From Primula veris (taxonomy: Eukaryota > Streptophyta > Magnoliopsida > Ericales > Primulaceae): DNA of 64,000 nt. A program made the translations under genes and the position numbers. Within the stretch, counting starts at the first letter, position 1. Each line of letters opens with the position of its first letter. The notes below the pieces were generated by a model. It saw nothing but the letters and a program-made list of their open reading frames with translations. It searched no databases and was not told where the DNA came from. This document shows positions 24,522-37,900 of this stretch, in pieces. The stretch is from positions 35,192,967 through 35,256,966 of the forward strand of contig OY821744.1 of assembly GCA_963682055.1 (NCBI GenBank). Direction: 5' to 3'.

Positions 24522-27198
24522 TTACACATCTGAAATCCGATTTATATATTTTGGCAGAGTTAACATTAATTAAGCATTATGGGTTTTACTTGGAACTTTG
24601 ACTTTTTAGAGTATTTATGTTCTGTAGAGATGAATGATTAAGATCTTAAGTGACTGGCCTGTAGAAATGCGTTTTGGGTAGTATGGAGGATAATTTTGGC
24701 TTTAGCATTTGTTTGTTATGATTGTTGGTTAATATGGTAAATTAAATTGACGAAGGCCTATTGGCGTCATGTTTGTGTTTCGTGCACAGATTTTAGTAAA
24801 TATAAAATTATTAAGTTTTCACCAAAAAAGACTCAAAAGATTGGGAGGGAAACCGCAACTACTAATACTTTTAATCCTTACAATCTGATTTGGGGACACC
24901 CCCTATTCCTTCTCGGGTGTGTTATGTCACCCTTTTATTATCTATTTATTCACATCGAGCTCATCATCTTCATTGTTTTATCTCTGTATGAAAGTAGTTG
25001 CAGAACATTCTTTCCCACGAATGATTTATACCTAGCCTTTTATCACTACTCTTCATGTCAAACTCCAAGGAGTTCACTATGTTTTACAGAATAAGTGATT
25101 TTGTTCTCTTTATCAGGAATCTAGTGGCTTCTCTCTTTTATGCTATAAGATGTAGCTTAGTCACAGTTATATTTGTTGTGCTCCTAAACTTTTTACTGTA
25201 CCGCTGTGGCTCATCGCTTTTATATTATTGTTCATTTTGATAGGGTTAATACTTGTACTTATAAATGTCGAGCAGACATATCCATCTAAGGCCAGAAAAT
25301 AAGCTCCGGTTCTTCTTGATAATGAAACAGAAAAAGCACGACATAAGCTCTTTACAGGTAACGGTGAGCTATTTACAAGTGTTTCTAGCTCATATCAGTT
25401 CCTATTTAGGAGGATGTGAATTAGAAATATGGGTTCTTGATAAACAGCAACGATAAGGCTCTCGACTAAACAATCACCAATCTAGCATAACATATCAGAG
25501 AGACGGCAGCGTAAAGTAATGGGAATTTTCTTTAATTTCTTTTATACTAGTCTTGCACTAAAACTAGAAGAAAAGGCAGTAAAACTACACATCTTAAGGT
25601 CCCTATTTCCATTGTTTGGGTTCGTACACTATGAATTCCTATCGTATGCATTATTGACAATGTTAATATTGATAACATTTTACAAGAAATTAATAGTTTA
25701 ACAAATTGGGATTAGAATCTCAATCACCTTTGATAACATTAATTCTAAAGTTTTTATAAGCATAACATGTTGAATTTCTTCAATGCCAATCTTGTGTTTA
25801 AGGCAGTATCATTTTTCTAATAAATATATTTTCAGGTGACATAATTGTTTTAACTAATCATTGCTTCTCACATAAAAAATATACCATCGGTCACCACCTC
25901 TGAAAAGTCATACTTTGACCCGAGTCAAGACAATTCATAGCATCATATTTCCAACTTGCCAAATTTACATCCCTGGTTGTAACAGTTCCCGACCGATCTT
26001 TGATTTTTTAAAAAGTCAATTTAGCATAATAAAGAACACTTGAGGTCAAGTATCTTGCAGATAAAAACATAACAAATATGTCATGAAGCCAACTAGAGTA
26101 TCACTCGGTACAGACTACGAAGTAGAGTTGCAAAACAATGCATAGCAACCATCACACAACAACCATGATTAAGTACACTAATTAGTACATATATTGAGTT
26201 ACTCAGAAGGGGAAAAGCCTCTCTACTTAGTAAGCACCAACAAATTGGAAACGACCCTCTCGCCAAACTGCAGCTTTGCTATTTGATATTTAAGCCTCCA
26301 GTTACTGCAGCAAACAGACATGGAAATGATGTTAAATCTAAGTTGATACAATTAATTAGCAGGTGTAAACAAATTACGTGATCATATTCAGTATATTAAT
26401 CGAGCATGGTTGTCAGATAACCTAATCATCTGAATAAAGCAACATAATGAAATAATTCCCGAATACATATTAAATGGGATAGGAATTGATGCTAATGAAG
26501 CTCAGGTAAATTGGTTGACTAATTGGGTTTCAGATAAATTTAAGGGTGGATTAGATGGAAATGGAGGAAAAGAAATGACTGTTTCATGGTTATGTTATTC
26601 AACTCCGACGAGGTAAATTTGCAGTGATGTGCTATATATGGTGAGAGCTTCTTATTATTATGCATTATTATGGGATTTAAGTATTTAGAAGCTAGTGACA
26701 CTGTTTCATTTCTTAGCCGAGTTCAGCTTTAAAGCTTGTAAAGGTAAAATTCCTCATTACGCCCTGCAAATCTTCACATTCAAATGGTTACGTAACAAAG
26801 TTTTTACCGATGCCAAAAAGAAAAAGAATAAGACAATTGCGCTACAGCTCAAAGCAAGTGTCCCTACTAGTGGCGGAACCATATTTGATATTTTTGTCTA
26901 TGGTTAGGGGTGTAATATAAAATTTGCAGTAGAGTAGATGATAAATGTTTAGTTATTTGGGGGGCCGCGGCCCCCTGCATGACCAACCCAGTTCCAACCA
27001 TGCAATTAGAATTTAGGCAGGAAATGTAACTTGTAAATTTCTTTTTGCGCTTTTGTGGAGCAAAAATAAACAAATTTTACTTTTTGCCAGAGTATTTACA
27101 CGAGAAACAACATGAAACCTTAAAGTTGCAGTGTAAAAGCTATAAAATATGCGATAGTACGAGACAATGTTGAGTAACATGGGGGAAATGTTTACCTC
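24522..27198. other. Intergenic between convergent DExH8 and SmD2 genes
   Basis: Contains the 3' untranslated regions of both genes. No gene is recognised; plus-strand frames of 60-115 codons (for example 24747-25094) show no known domain. At about 26868-26990 there is a piece beginning CTAGTGGCGGAACC and containing GGGGCCGCGGCCCC, which looks like a transposon end. Confidence 0.4.
26960..26976. repeat. GC-rich perfect palindrome
   Basis: GGGGGCCGCGGCCCCC stands out in sequence of under 35% GC. Together with the upstream TAGTGGCGGAACC and TTAGGGGTGTAAT phrases it resembles the end of a common plant interspersed element of unidentified class. Confidence 0.5.
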
Positions 27199-30100
27199 TC
27201 ACTTGGGGTTTCTGAGGACAATAATCACCGAATCACCCCTTAAGAACATTTTGCTGATAAAGCGGTCTTTATTAACTGGTTGGGCTTTCTTCTTGCCTTT
27301 TCCAGTTTTAGGTACCTGATATATATAACAAATTTGAAAGGCAAAAACAGATCAGCATAGAGCAAATAAAACATTAACATGAAAGAAGCAAGAACATAAA
27401 TCTTATTTCATGTAAAAATCGAACCTCGGTCCACATTTCTTTCACATTTTCCAGCACCATGTTGCAGTGACGATCAAAAGCTCTAACACGGCCTAAAAGC
27501 TTTTTGTTGTTCCTACAATTGATAAGAACCTGAGGAACAGAAATATATAAAGAAAGTGAGATTATATGCTGAGGAAATTGCTTAGCACAGAAAAATGAAG
27601 TACCAATATTAAACTTAGAACTTAGAAGAAGAGACGGGTTCAACCAAAACTAACAAAATGTCTAATAGATTTCTTATATTAGTGATCAATTACAGGAAAT
27701 GGAGCCTTTGCCGCCGTATCTTTCATTGGAACGGCCGGTGGTGTTTCTTTCGTTGGAACCACCAGAAAACAGAGGAGAGAGAGCAAACCTTAACTACTCA
27801 AGTAATTAGATCAATTGAGGGGGTTCGTATTACAACAAAACCCCCAGAGTTTTTAAACTTGCAGTAACTTCCCCAGAAGTTTTTCTTAAAAAATGGACTG
27901 CATTTGGTCGACCACCCTTAAAAACTGGTTTTTTCGCATGACGAGCTAGAAGTTTACGGTGGATACACGCAGGTTTTTACTCACAAAACCAGGGGGTTTC
28001 CCCCCTTAAAAAGATGCAACCAAACAAGTCACGGGGGATGAAACGCAGTTGTGTAAAGAAAGCATTTCTCCCACAAATTTAAAATGTAGTTCTATATGAA
28101 AAGTCATGTAAAAGATTTATTTAACCAAAAAAAAAAGGAGATGTCACCGATCATTTTCTTGGCCAGAATTTACCAAAACAATAAATTCACTTCAATTCGA
28201 CGATACAAAGTGATAAATTACCTGCGTGTTATTTTTAACACTCATCATCAGCACAGAAAGAGGTCCCGTGCTGAATTCCTCTTCTTCATTCTTTGCCTGC
28301 GAAAAAGTGTAATTTATAATGAGCTTCGTTTGTTACAAAGGCGCGAAGAAGCTAAAAGAGCACAACCAGGTTTCTACTCAAAATAAGACAATAGAGATAA
28401 TTACTTTGAAAATATTGGAGTATAAAAAAAAAAACATGAAAGATAACAATATACAGCTTGGAAAAATGTCAACAGAAGTGAAGTTATTTTTCTTTCACTT
28501 TCGATTCACAAGGTTAGATCATAGATGAAGTGAAACGATACCAAACTTTATTGCATTTAACAAATATGCAAATGAACTTTCAGCTAAAACCCCCTGCCTT
28601 TCAAAAAGATGCGGCTAACAAATTTAAAAATTTACATCCAAAAAAGGGATAGTAGTAAATAGTGAACTCCCTTGGCAGGCTGAATTGGGGAAAATATCAT
28701 TCTTGCGAATGCAATAATTAAATCTGGATTTATGACTTCAGAACAAAATATGAGTATATGAACTAGTAAAGTAAACAATGGTAGATAAGATAGTTACTCA
28801 TATAACAAATACAACTGTACAAATATCGAAAACTAACAAGTAACAATGCAAAATAACATACCGGGACATCCTCATCCATGGGACGACTGCAACAGGAAGG
28901 AAAAAAAGGGAAATTTGGTTAGTAGCATACTCAATCTATACAATTGAAAGAAAATAAAGATAAAAAACAAACGACTTTCAAAATGACTACCTAAACGCGG
29001 TTGTGAACAAAAAATAAGTTAATAATCATGTATCCTCATTTAATGTTAAGCTCGTTTAAAAGTTCATCGTAAGATTTTTCTTTATTGACTTGCTCTCCTA
29101 CGACTTAATTAGTTATACACGGAACATACCCCACCATTTATTAATGACACCTTCTATAAGAAGTTTCATATCGACTTTTCTAACTGAATAGTGGAAGCAG
29201 ATGTTAAGTAAAAATAATAAAGAAAGAAGAACCTCCATGAGTCATAAAAACAGCAACCAATTCATCATGAGGCCACAAATAAAAGGAGGTTTTGTTAAAA
29301 GCATCGAGTCTATTAAAATTGCACCAAATTCTATTTTCATAAAAAAAATGGATTTGCAAGAGAATATTCTAACTATTTCTACATAAAATACGAAATAACT
29401 TAAATGAAAACAGGTTTTGTTAAAAGCATCGAGTCTATTAAGATTGCACCAATCCCATTTGCATTAAAAAATGAATTTACAAGAGAAAATTCTAACTATT
29501 TCACAAAAAATACGGAATAACTCAAACACTAAGTTAACCAACCAAATATTATAAACCTTACATGCAATATATCAAATAATCAGAGCTAAAAAGCTCCAAC
29601 CAAACAACCTTAAGTCTTAGCTTTACAATCTTCCATAACATAGGCACATCTTGAGGAAACTATACATGCGACATTCAACCCTAATATTATTCTCTTAATT
29701 ACACACCAAACCATCACAATAAACATAGCTTGATTGCAGCTTCTACATACAGATTGTTTATGTTTTTTTAATAGAAATTGCAGCACATTTGGTCGATCCG
29801 TTCAGACGTTGAGCTTTTCTAGTTTTTAGGACTGAAAAACAAGCTTTGAGCTCATTTCTTCTCAACCTAAAAACCCTAGATGAGTATCTTAAAAGCTGCA
29901 ACCAAACAAGCTTATAATAACATCACATTAGGTCGATCCGCTCAAAAGTTGAGCTTTTCTGCGTTTTACGAACAAAAACCCAAAAACTTGAAGCTGTTTT
30001 TTTCACAACCTAAAAAACCCAGATGAGTATCTTAAAAGCTGCAACCAAACAAGCATAAAATAACATAAAAATTCGGCCGATCCCCTCAAAAGTTTGGGCT

Positions 30101-30741
30101 TTTCTGGGTATTATTAACAAAAACCCAAAAACATGAAGCTATTTTTTTCTGAACCTAAAAACCTAGATGAGTAGCTTAAAAGCTGCAACCAAACAAGCTT
30201 ATAATTACATAAAAATTCGGTCGATCCCCTCAAAAGTTTGAGCTTTTCTGGGATTTACTAATAAAAACCCAAAAACATGAAGCTATTTTTTTCTGAACCT
30301 AAAAACCTAGATGAGTAGCTTAAAAGCTGCAACCAAACAAGCATAAAATAACATCACATTCGGTCGATCCCCTCAAAAGTTTGAGCTTTTCTGGGCTTTA
30401 CTAACAAAAACCCAAAAACATTAAGCTATTTTTTTCTCAACCTAAAAAACCCAGATGAGTAGTTTTAAAGCTGCAACCAAACAAGCTTATAATAACATCA
30501 CATTCGGTCGATCCGCTCAAACATCAAGCTTTTCTAGAATTTACGACTGAAAAATCAAAAGCTTTAAGCTATTTTTTTCACAACCTAAAAAACCCAGATG
30601 AGTACTTAAAAGCTGCAACCAAACAAGCTTATAAAAAAACAAACAAAACCCTAACCAGGCCTCTAAATCTCTAATAAGTAAAAATACAAAAAATAAAAAA
30701 ACAGAAAAGTAATAAGTAGATAATCGTGTAATGTACCTCAT
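27199..30741 (-). CDS. SMD2: Small nuclear ribonucleoprotein SmD2, 5 coding exons
   Basis: Core Sm protein; it pairs with SmD1 in the seven-membered Sm ring on U1, U2, U4 and U5 snRNAs, assembled in the cytoplasm and used in the nucleus. Exons (minus): 30741-30737, 28886-28862, 28296-28222, 27529-27425, 27315-27199. Total 327 nt, 108 aa, the usual plant SmD2 length. Exon 1 codes only ATGAG; exon 2 adds the plant N-terminus SRPMDEDVP. The Sm1 motif lies in FSTGPLSVL...[15 protein letters not shown], including the RNA-contacting N-C-R-N-N segment, and the Sm2 motif is [15 protein letters not shown] near the C-terminus, ending RNPK. The lysine block KTGKGKKK between them is typical. One donor is unusual (GAG|GTTCGA at 27424). 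A 5' untranslated intron is likely: acceptor TTTGCAG at about 30775 and donor TTTG|GTAATC at about 30911. Confidence 0.96.
27898..28045. mobile_element. Short inverted-repeat MITE-like element in SmD2 intron 3
   Basis: The left end CTGCATTTGGTCGACCACCC and right end TTAAAAAGATGCAACCAAAC are roughly inverted, as are the inner AAAAACTGG and CCAGGGGG. GCAACCAAACAAG also occurs in the SmD2 intron 1 array and near 49780, so one family of small elements is likely. No target duplication was established. Confidence 0.45.
29785..30640. repeat. Six-copy tandem array, ~143-bp unit, in SmD2 intron 1
   Basis: GGTCGATCC (once GGCCGATCC) starts units at about 29791, 29932, 30073, 30217, 30361 and 30506, spacing 141-145 bp. 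Each unit also carries GAGCTTTTCT, ACAAAAACCCAAAAAC, an AACCTAAAAA segment, AGATGAGTA and GCTGCAACCAAACAAGC. The last unit ends about 100 bp before the first coding exon. The terminal phrase is the same as the edge of several small MITE-like repeats in the window, so the array may have grown from one insertion. Confidence 0.85.
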
Positions 30742-30912
30742 AATGAATTGAATTTGCTTAAAGAGTGTTAAACCTGCAAATTATAATTAAAAAAAAATAA
30801 AAAATAATTAACAGTAAATACTGACAAAACCCTAGCAAGGTTTTTAAAAACAAGAAAAAGGAAAAGGAAACAAAATTAATTAAAAAAAAAAAAAGAGTAT
30901 TATTGGATTACC

Positions 30913-31981
30913 AAATAGAAGAGAGAGAGAGATTATTTTCCTGTAATTTGTGGCGGCCAAAATAATAATAATAATAATTATTATTATTATTATTATTATT
31001 TGTAAGAATTAGGTTTTGGTTTTATATTTAAAAACGAAACTTTATTAAGTTCGAAAATATTAATTTTTACTCCCTCGCATATTGGTATCCATCTTTTCTA
31101 ATCCTATCTCTTTTCATTCAATTAGTGGCTTTATGCGATACTAAACCAAATGACGAAATTAAAGTCACCATCGATTACTAATCAAATAGTTGAGTGTAAT
31201 TTCATCAACATCCGTTAAAAATATATTCCTGATTGTAAGATACACTTACTGCGATTTGATTGATTTATTATTGTCGTGTCCTTAATTAGACGAAAATTGG
31301 TAGGTTGAGACCCAGACTGATCAAACTGGTAACTAAAATAATATAAGTCAATAATACAGAGGGTATTGAACACTTTTTTTTTTTCTTTACTAAACGATAA
31401 ACTCGTTTAATTTTTTTTAGTTAATAAAAAAAGGGATCTCTAGCTTTTTCAATTTAGTATACTTGTTTCCAATTCCTTTTATTTAGCGTGTATTTTTTTT
31501 GTTTATTTTATCATTGTTGCGTTTTACATCAGTTTTCTTTACAGCTTACAACTTGCGTTTTCCCATACGAGCAACTCTGGCTGTGTGAAATAGAAAGGGA
31601 AGCGTGATGAAAAAAATCATAATTATGTGATTTAATTAACAAGAAAAAGGGGAACAGGAAAACCAGATTTTGAAACGTGAAATTAGTTTTCTGGTAATGT
31701 TACACCAAAGTCGCGGTAAATCATGTATTTACACCAATAATGTTTATACACACAGAAAAGTCTGCACTAGAAACTCAATTGGTATTAGCTTAGTTAATCA
31801 GTACAACAAAATCAGGCCCTCGTAAAGAAAGGCAAAAACCACGGACAACAATAACTTAAGAGAGGTCTGACTGTCTCTGTACATGACATTTCCATGGCGC
31901 CGGAAAAAACACCTTGCTTTTATTTGAAAAGGCACATACATCATACAAAACGTGTGTCTTCAAATACCGAGACCATGGCAA
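30913..31981. other. Intergenic: SmD2 promoter side and GCP4 3' side
   Basis: Holds the SmD2 leader (CT-rich on the sense strand, about 30913-30960), an AAT/ATT palindrome (30961-31000) and the GCP4 3' untranslated region near 31700-31981. No gene seen. Confidence 0.5.
30961..31000. repeat. (AAT)n-(ATT)n perfect inverted microsatellite
   Basis: Six AAT units followed by seven ATT units make a 40-bp near-perfect palindrome that could extrude as a hairpin. It is directly upstream of the SmD2 leader. Confidence 0.9.
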
Positions 31982-34900
31982 TTAATCTAAAACCGGGATA
32001 GTAGGGCGTGGCCGTACGACATTAAGCACTCCTTTTGCTTTCTCCTGTTAGAAGAATAACCAGAATCAATAATCTAAATTTGGAATGATTTATCGAATAT
32101 TCTATGAATATAATGTCAGAAGAGTAGTTACCTCAAAGAAGGAATTGTAATTTAGGCGTAAAAGGAAACGCCTTAAGAACGGGGCCCTCTGACTCCCAGC
32201 TAGCCTGCTGCTACGGAGTATAGTATACAGGGAGTTCGATTTCTTGTTAAACTCCTAATAATGGAGAAAAGGAGCAAAATAATTAGCATCTACATTCATA
32301 GATGGAAACAATACTAAATGTACAGCAACACAGATAGCAAGTACTACTTCCAAGAGAGATAATGCTAGTATAAAAAATGAATTTATACCTCCGTTATATG
32401 CTCCAATTCAGCTGCATTTGAACCAGTTTCGTGGTTCTCAATATTCCAACAAAACTGCAGGCAAAGTTTTAATATGCCATCTAGTATCCTTGATACAGAA
32501 CCAATATCCAAAAAGGATTGTGATTTCAACGCTGATAAGTACCTGCACAAATTTAAGAGATATAATCGATTTAGTTCCTTTTACCAATAACTTAAAGAAA
32601 GCTTATTTAAATTGAGGAGCAGTAGGGAACCACAATCACTCATTTCACATACTCTTGATGAAATCCCACGAGTTCCGTAAAATCACGAGAAGACTGAATA
32701 CGATCTTGCAATACATTCCACTGAGATTCAATAACATCTACCTGAAAAGAAAGATGTTTAAAATAAGTCCAATCAATGACTTTGTTTAGTATCCACATTA
32801 AACTTTTTGTCACACCCTCTAACTTTAACCTAAAAAATCAAGTTTACTAACTTTAGCTACTCATTTGCATTTATATAAGATTCAGCCTCTTTTACTAAGC
32901 TCTTCATACTTATTATTTTTCATTTTTGTACTGTAAATTTTAATATTCTAATGGTTGTTTCATATGTTGTAATAAAAATTGAGTTCATTATTGCGAAAAA
33001 GCATATTTCCTATATGGTTTCGTATAGCTGACCCCAAATTCTTGGGATCGAGACGTAGATTAATGATGATGAGTAGTAAAATATTAAAAATTGGGGAGAG
33101 CTGAGAGAAGATAACACAAAAGGTGCTTCTTCTTTTTTCATTCTAAAGAGTGAAACATAGCTCTATATTTTTTAAGAGCAGAGGCAACAGAGAGGTCTTT
33201 AAATACCTGAATATAAAACTGAAGATTTCTAATTAAAAAGGCCATATGTTCCCTGACACGCCACACTGGTCTAAAGCATTGCCGTTTCTGATGAATTAGA
33301 GAATATGCCGCACGGTCTTTCCGATATTTCGAAAAGTCTGTATGATTTTGATGCATCACAGAAGCCCATGACTTTTCCAGTTCCATTTGAGTCCGTTTAA
33401 GTCTCAGCAAATACCGAAATATCTGGCGGTACCTGAACCATTTAGTTTAATCAAATTGAATAAGAAAATTTAGCAAAAAGAAGGGGTTGAGGAGTTTTTG
33501 AACTTACTTTGGGAGCACTTCTTGAGTAAAGAACAACTGTAAAGGCCAATCGATAGAATACTCAAGAGAAATACCATCCCAGCCATCAAGTGACATCTCT
33601 GATATATCTGATAGAGCACTCGAATCTCCATCACCGTAAGCTTTTGGTTTAGGAATCTCCAATTTTGAGGATTTTACTGAAACTCCAATAGAGGGCATCC
33701 TTCAATTGCCACAAGAGAAGTAAAATTCCTTATAATAACCATAAGCAGAAGTTAAATATCTTTATTAAGACAATAAAAGTGGTTGATAAGGGCCCTAACC
33801 GCAAGGAAACCCGTGAAAAGTACTTGTCTTCATCACCTATAGTCTTTACAGCAGCCTGCATTTCAAACGATAAAAAAACATCACGTTTGCCCGTATAGGT
33901 TTCAGAAAGCTTCAATCATCACTAGTGTTTAGGAAGAGAGAAAGGTAGAATAATTGACATCAAGTGTTCAACTATTCTTTACCACCGTCTGTAACTTGTC
34001 TTGTCTTGGCTTTGCAATTGTTATGACTCCATAATTAATCATTGTGAATTCAGGCTATAACTTGAATAATCTACAATTCGAACGTCGCGTCCTAATAATA
34101 CTCACATTTCTTTAAGTTAGCCATACTTTAACATTGATGGGAAATACTAATGGATAAGGTACTTTCGGGGAACAGCATATAGCTCCTATAGATGCTATCA
34201 TGCATGTACTCTGTATTTTGTTTACCCAGTCTTGATCAGTCAAACACTTTATTCCAGATAGTCAATAGCAACCGAATTAAATAATAAAAAAGAGTGTATA
34301 AGAACTGCACAGTGGTCTGATTTCGCACCAGATAATCATAATACATGCAAAAACTCAAGTTCGGAACTTAAACTGCTATGTACAATTACAAACCAGATCT
34401 TAGATATGAAAAAGAAGATGGATTTATGTCTGTCGTCTGATGTGAACTGTGGGGAAACGGGGGAAACTGCCAATGCACCCGAAAAACACATAATAATTTT
34501 TTGCAAGTTGACGTATTTATACATATATGAATCAGAAATATACCAGCTGAAATGGCACCATGAGATCAGCTTCAGCAGTTGACTGTCGAGGTGGTAGACG
34601 CATCAACTGGCGACTTTCTTCAAGAAAGCTCTATAGTGTAAAACAAAATTTATCATACACTCGCTATATAAATACAGTAGCCGTCACAATGTTTCAAGTG
34701 GTACACTACATAGATATAGCCACAATTTATTGCCGACATAGACTTGCAACTAAAATAGATGCCTAGTAAAGATCAGGCTGCACGAGATGACGTAAAAGGA
34801 AAGTCCCAACAATGATTCACTAAATAATAGTAAAACTGTATTAAATGAGTTCTTTTCATTTTGGAAATTCGACATATATTCTATCTGCTGTACAAAAGCG

Positions 34901-37900
34901 TAATCAATGTGTGATGGGTTTCTGAGGGAAGCAACCAAGTATATTTGGCTCAACAAGAATCACTTATAACACATTCTGCTGCAAAAAATTGGCTTTTACC
35001 TGGAAAAAATCGCCTTTTGCTAAAAGAAAATAGTCTTTAAGAGCCCTCAAGTGGCCATTTAAATCAGCACGAACAACCACAAGCTGCAGACATGTGTCGA
35101 AAATAAAGTCAAACAACTTATTTAGAAAAAAAAAAGAATAATAAGAAAGTATCAGTTAGCACCTGCCACAGATGGCTAGCTGCAATTACCCGAGCCGAAT
35201 CCACCGCACACTCAAATGGTCTTCTGTGGAACTCGGATGATTCCTGCAAAAAATGGGAAAATATAGTTAAATCAGGAATGAACAGACCAAGTAAGAGAAT
35301 AAGTAACAACTAACAAAAGTACCCCCCCTGCAGGAGTACAAAGCTCATGCATTCATGCATAGCATACTTCGCTTGTAAAATGCAAATAAACCCCGTTTGC
35401 GATCAATAATCTGCAAACAACCTTCATGTCTAACTTTAAAATTACATAGCTTTGTGTTAGATTGCCATTTTGGACAATGGTTCTTTAATATACACACTCT
35501 GTCAGTAATAATGCGTGTAAGGTAGTTGTTAATGGAAAAATAACTTGAGAGACTTTATAATAAAAAAAAAGTCTCCCTAAAGCAAAAAAAGACGCGTCTT
35601 TATAAGAATTAGCTGTAGAATAGTATTTGGTTGCTTGATATGTAGATGTGCTTTTAGAATAAATATGAAAGTCGTTGCAAAGAACAGATAGTACATGGAG
35701 GTAATTAGCAAATAGCTGGTGTATAGGAGGTAATTTGCAAAAACACAGAAAATATACAAGGGCCATTTGTATCTTATCCTAATATCATCACGGATTAGAA
35801 TCTAATTTATATCACAAAACATGGTTAATGGTCAAGGACCTTTAAGTCATGTAGCATTTCTTCAATTTTATCAGCCTCAGATTGAGGCAGTAATTCTTCT
35901 CCAACAGTGGCATCTAACAAAGGTTCTCTTTGAAGAGAGAAGGGCTCCATTACTCCTTGAATTTTTTGAAATCCTCTTGGTTTTAGTTGTTGATATACAG
36001 CCTCTTGGAAACGAAATGAAGGGCTGGGATTTCTCAGTACTTTCACTGCTTTCCCAGCAAAAAGTATCGACTCAGCAACATGCATTGGGATATATTCAGG
36101 AAGCATATCCTGCAAAAAGATAGGAAAAAAACACCACATAAAGTGAAGGGACGGCTAATATAAGAATATACTTGGGCTGGGGCACAACAGCTTAAAGTTC
36201 ATGATTTATCTTCTGGGTTAATTACAACAATGGTCCCCATACTCCGAGAAATTTATATTTGGTCTAATAATTTCAGTTGTACGACTACTGGTCCTCAAAT
36301 TTGAACAAGTTCTCCAATGGTCCTCATAGTTTCATTTACAACAGAAAGTACCCATAGTTTTAGCAAGTTACAACGGTGAACCACTCCTATGGGGCTAATA
36401 GTGATATACAGGTGTGAAAGTCCATCCATTCCCTACTAGAAGGCCTTGTAATAGGGAAGGGAAGGGAAGGGGAATATATTAATACTATGCTATATCAATG
36501 CTCGTGTGGGATAAATCTCAACAACGAGGAACTACTTGTGTAACCTATTTCAAATATTGGACTGTTGGTGTATTTTACTCAAACGATGGTGACATTCAGT
36601 GTTGCAATAGAAAACTAAGGGGATTAAGTTGAAACTTTATCCAAAGTATATGGACTCTTGATGTATTTCACCCTTATTTTTTGGGGGAAAATCCTGAATA
36701 ATTGCTACCACGTCGATGTCCTGGAACTTGGCAAGTGCTCTTAACAAGCAGATATCACCAATAGTACCTTGGTACTGCATGAATACTTGTCTCCAGAACA
36801 CGAGCCAAGTATAATATAAAAAGTGCATCCTAAGATTTCATTCGATTAAAACTGGAATTATGTGGAATGGATAAGAAAACTGATGCAATGCCAATATCAA
36901 CATCAAAAGTTTAATCTTAAGCGTACCAGTGAAATGTGAAACCCCAAGTGCCAATCTGAAAGAGATGCATCACTACTTGACAAACGCACATCAGCATTAG
37001 ATGAATCATGCCCTTTATCCCCATCTTCCTGGCTAGAGAGATGAAGTACAGACCCAATTATCAAGCCTTCCACGACAGACTTTGATAGATTATTATATAT
37101 TTCTAAAAAAAGGAAAATAGCAGACCAACCAATCATTTTTTTTAACATTTCGTATGTCAACCTATAAAAAATACACATCTTAGACACCAATTTATACGAA
37201 GTCGGACATGCATCAATATTCTCAATTTACATATCCGTCCACAGTCCACGTACAATTACATAAGCTGTAAACCAAAATATAAGAATTTTCGAGTGCTTAT
37301 GAATTAATATATTAATGTTGGTGTACAAATGGTTCGAATTTGAATAGATTGTGCTTTGATAGATCATTTAATACTACATTATCAGTGCATCTGAGTTAAA
37401 AGTTGTAAAGCCGGTATACTAATTGGTTCATTTAGAATAGATTTGTGGAAAAAAATATGAGATTTATTAATATGGTGTATTAATTATTAAAAGTTGATAG
37501 GTTGGTGCACAATGGTGACACTTTTCTGAAAAATAAGGCTCAAATAGATAAGACAGCAAGAAATCATCAAATAATAGTACAAAAAACAAGATCACTGGAA
37601 GAACCAAGAACATCATAAAATGCATCTATAAGGTTATAATAATGAAGTAGCCAACAGAAGAAACATTTGTATGGCCACAAACAAAAATACCACGGCCATT
37701 CAGTTTATCAGATCAATCAGAAAGTTACCTGTTAATGAAAAATTCTCTATGCTGGTCATTAAGAATCCCATACACCATCCATGAAGCAAGCTGGTTATAC
37801 ATGACTTGATGACCATGCCAAAGAAGCCTATACACTCAAAAAAAAAAAAGTTTTAAAACGATATGTGCTCCAATAGGCAGTGTCTCTAAGAAAATTTCAT

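Noticed and set aside
24747..25094. A 115-codon plus-strand frame between DExH8 and SmD2
   Set aside because: No domain, no splice-supported continuation and low-complexity composition; likely chance in the 3' flank.
32641..32741. GCP4 exon 13 ending at 32649 after the Tyr codon
   Set aside because: That donor (GTGAAA) would put exon 14 out of frame. Ending at 32653 with donor GTATGT restores the conserved QEYLSAL reading.
36637..36828. A 63-codon minus-strand frame in GCP4 intron 5 as an extra exon
   Set aside because: It is within an inverted-repeat element; GCP4 phases and homology are complete without it.
37015..37035. GCP4 exon 5 starting after CCAG at about 37029
   Set aside because: This acceptor gives a wrong frame (RKMGIKG). 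Starting at 37032 gives QEDGDKG and keeps the downstream SDWHLGFHISL frame.
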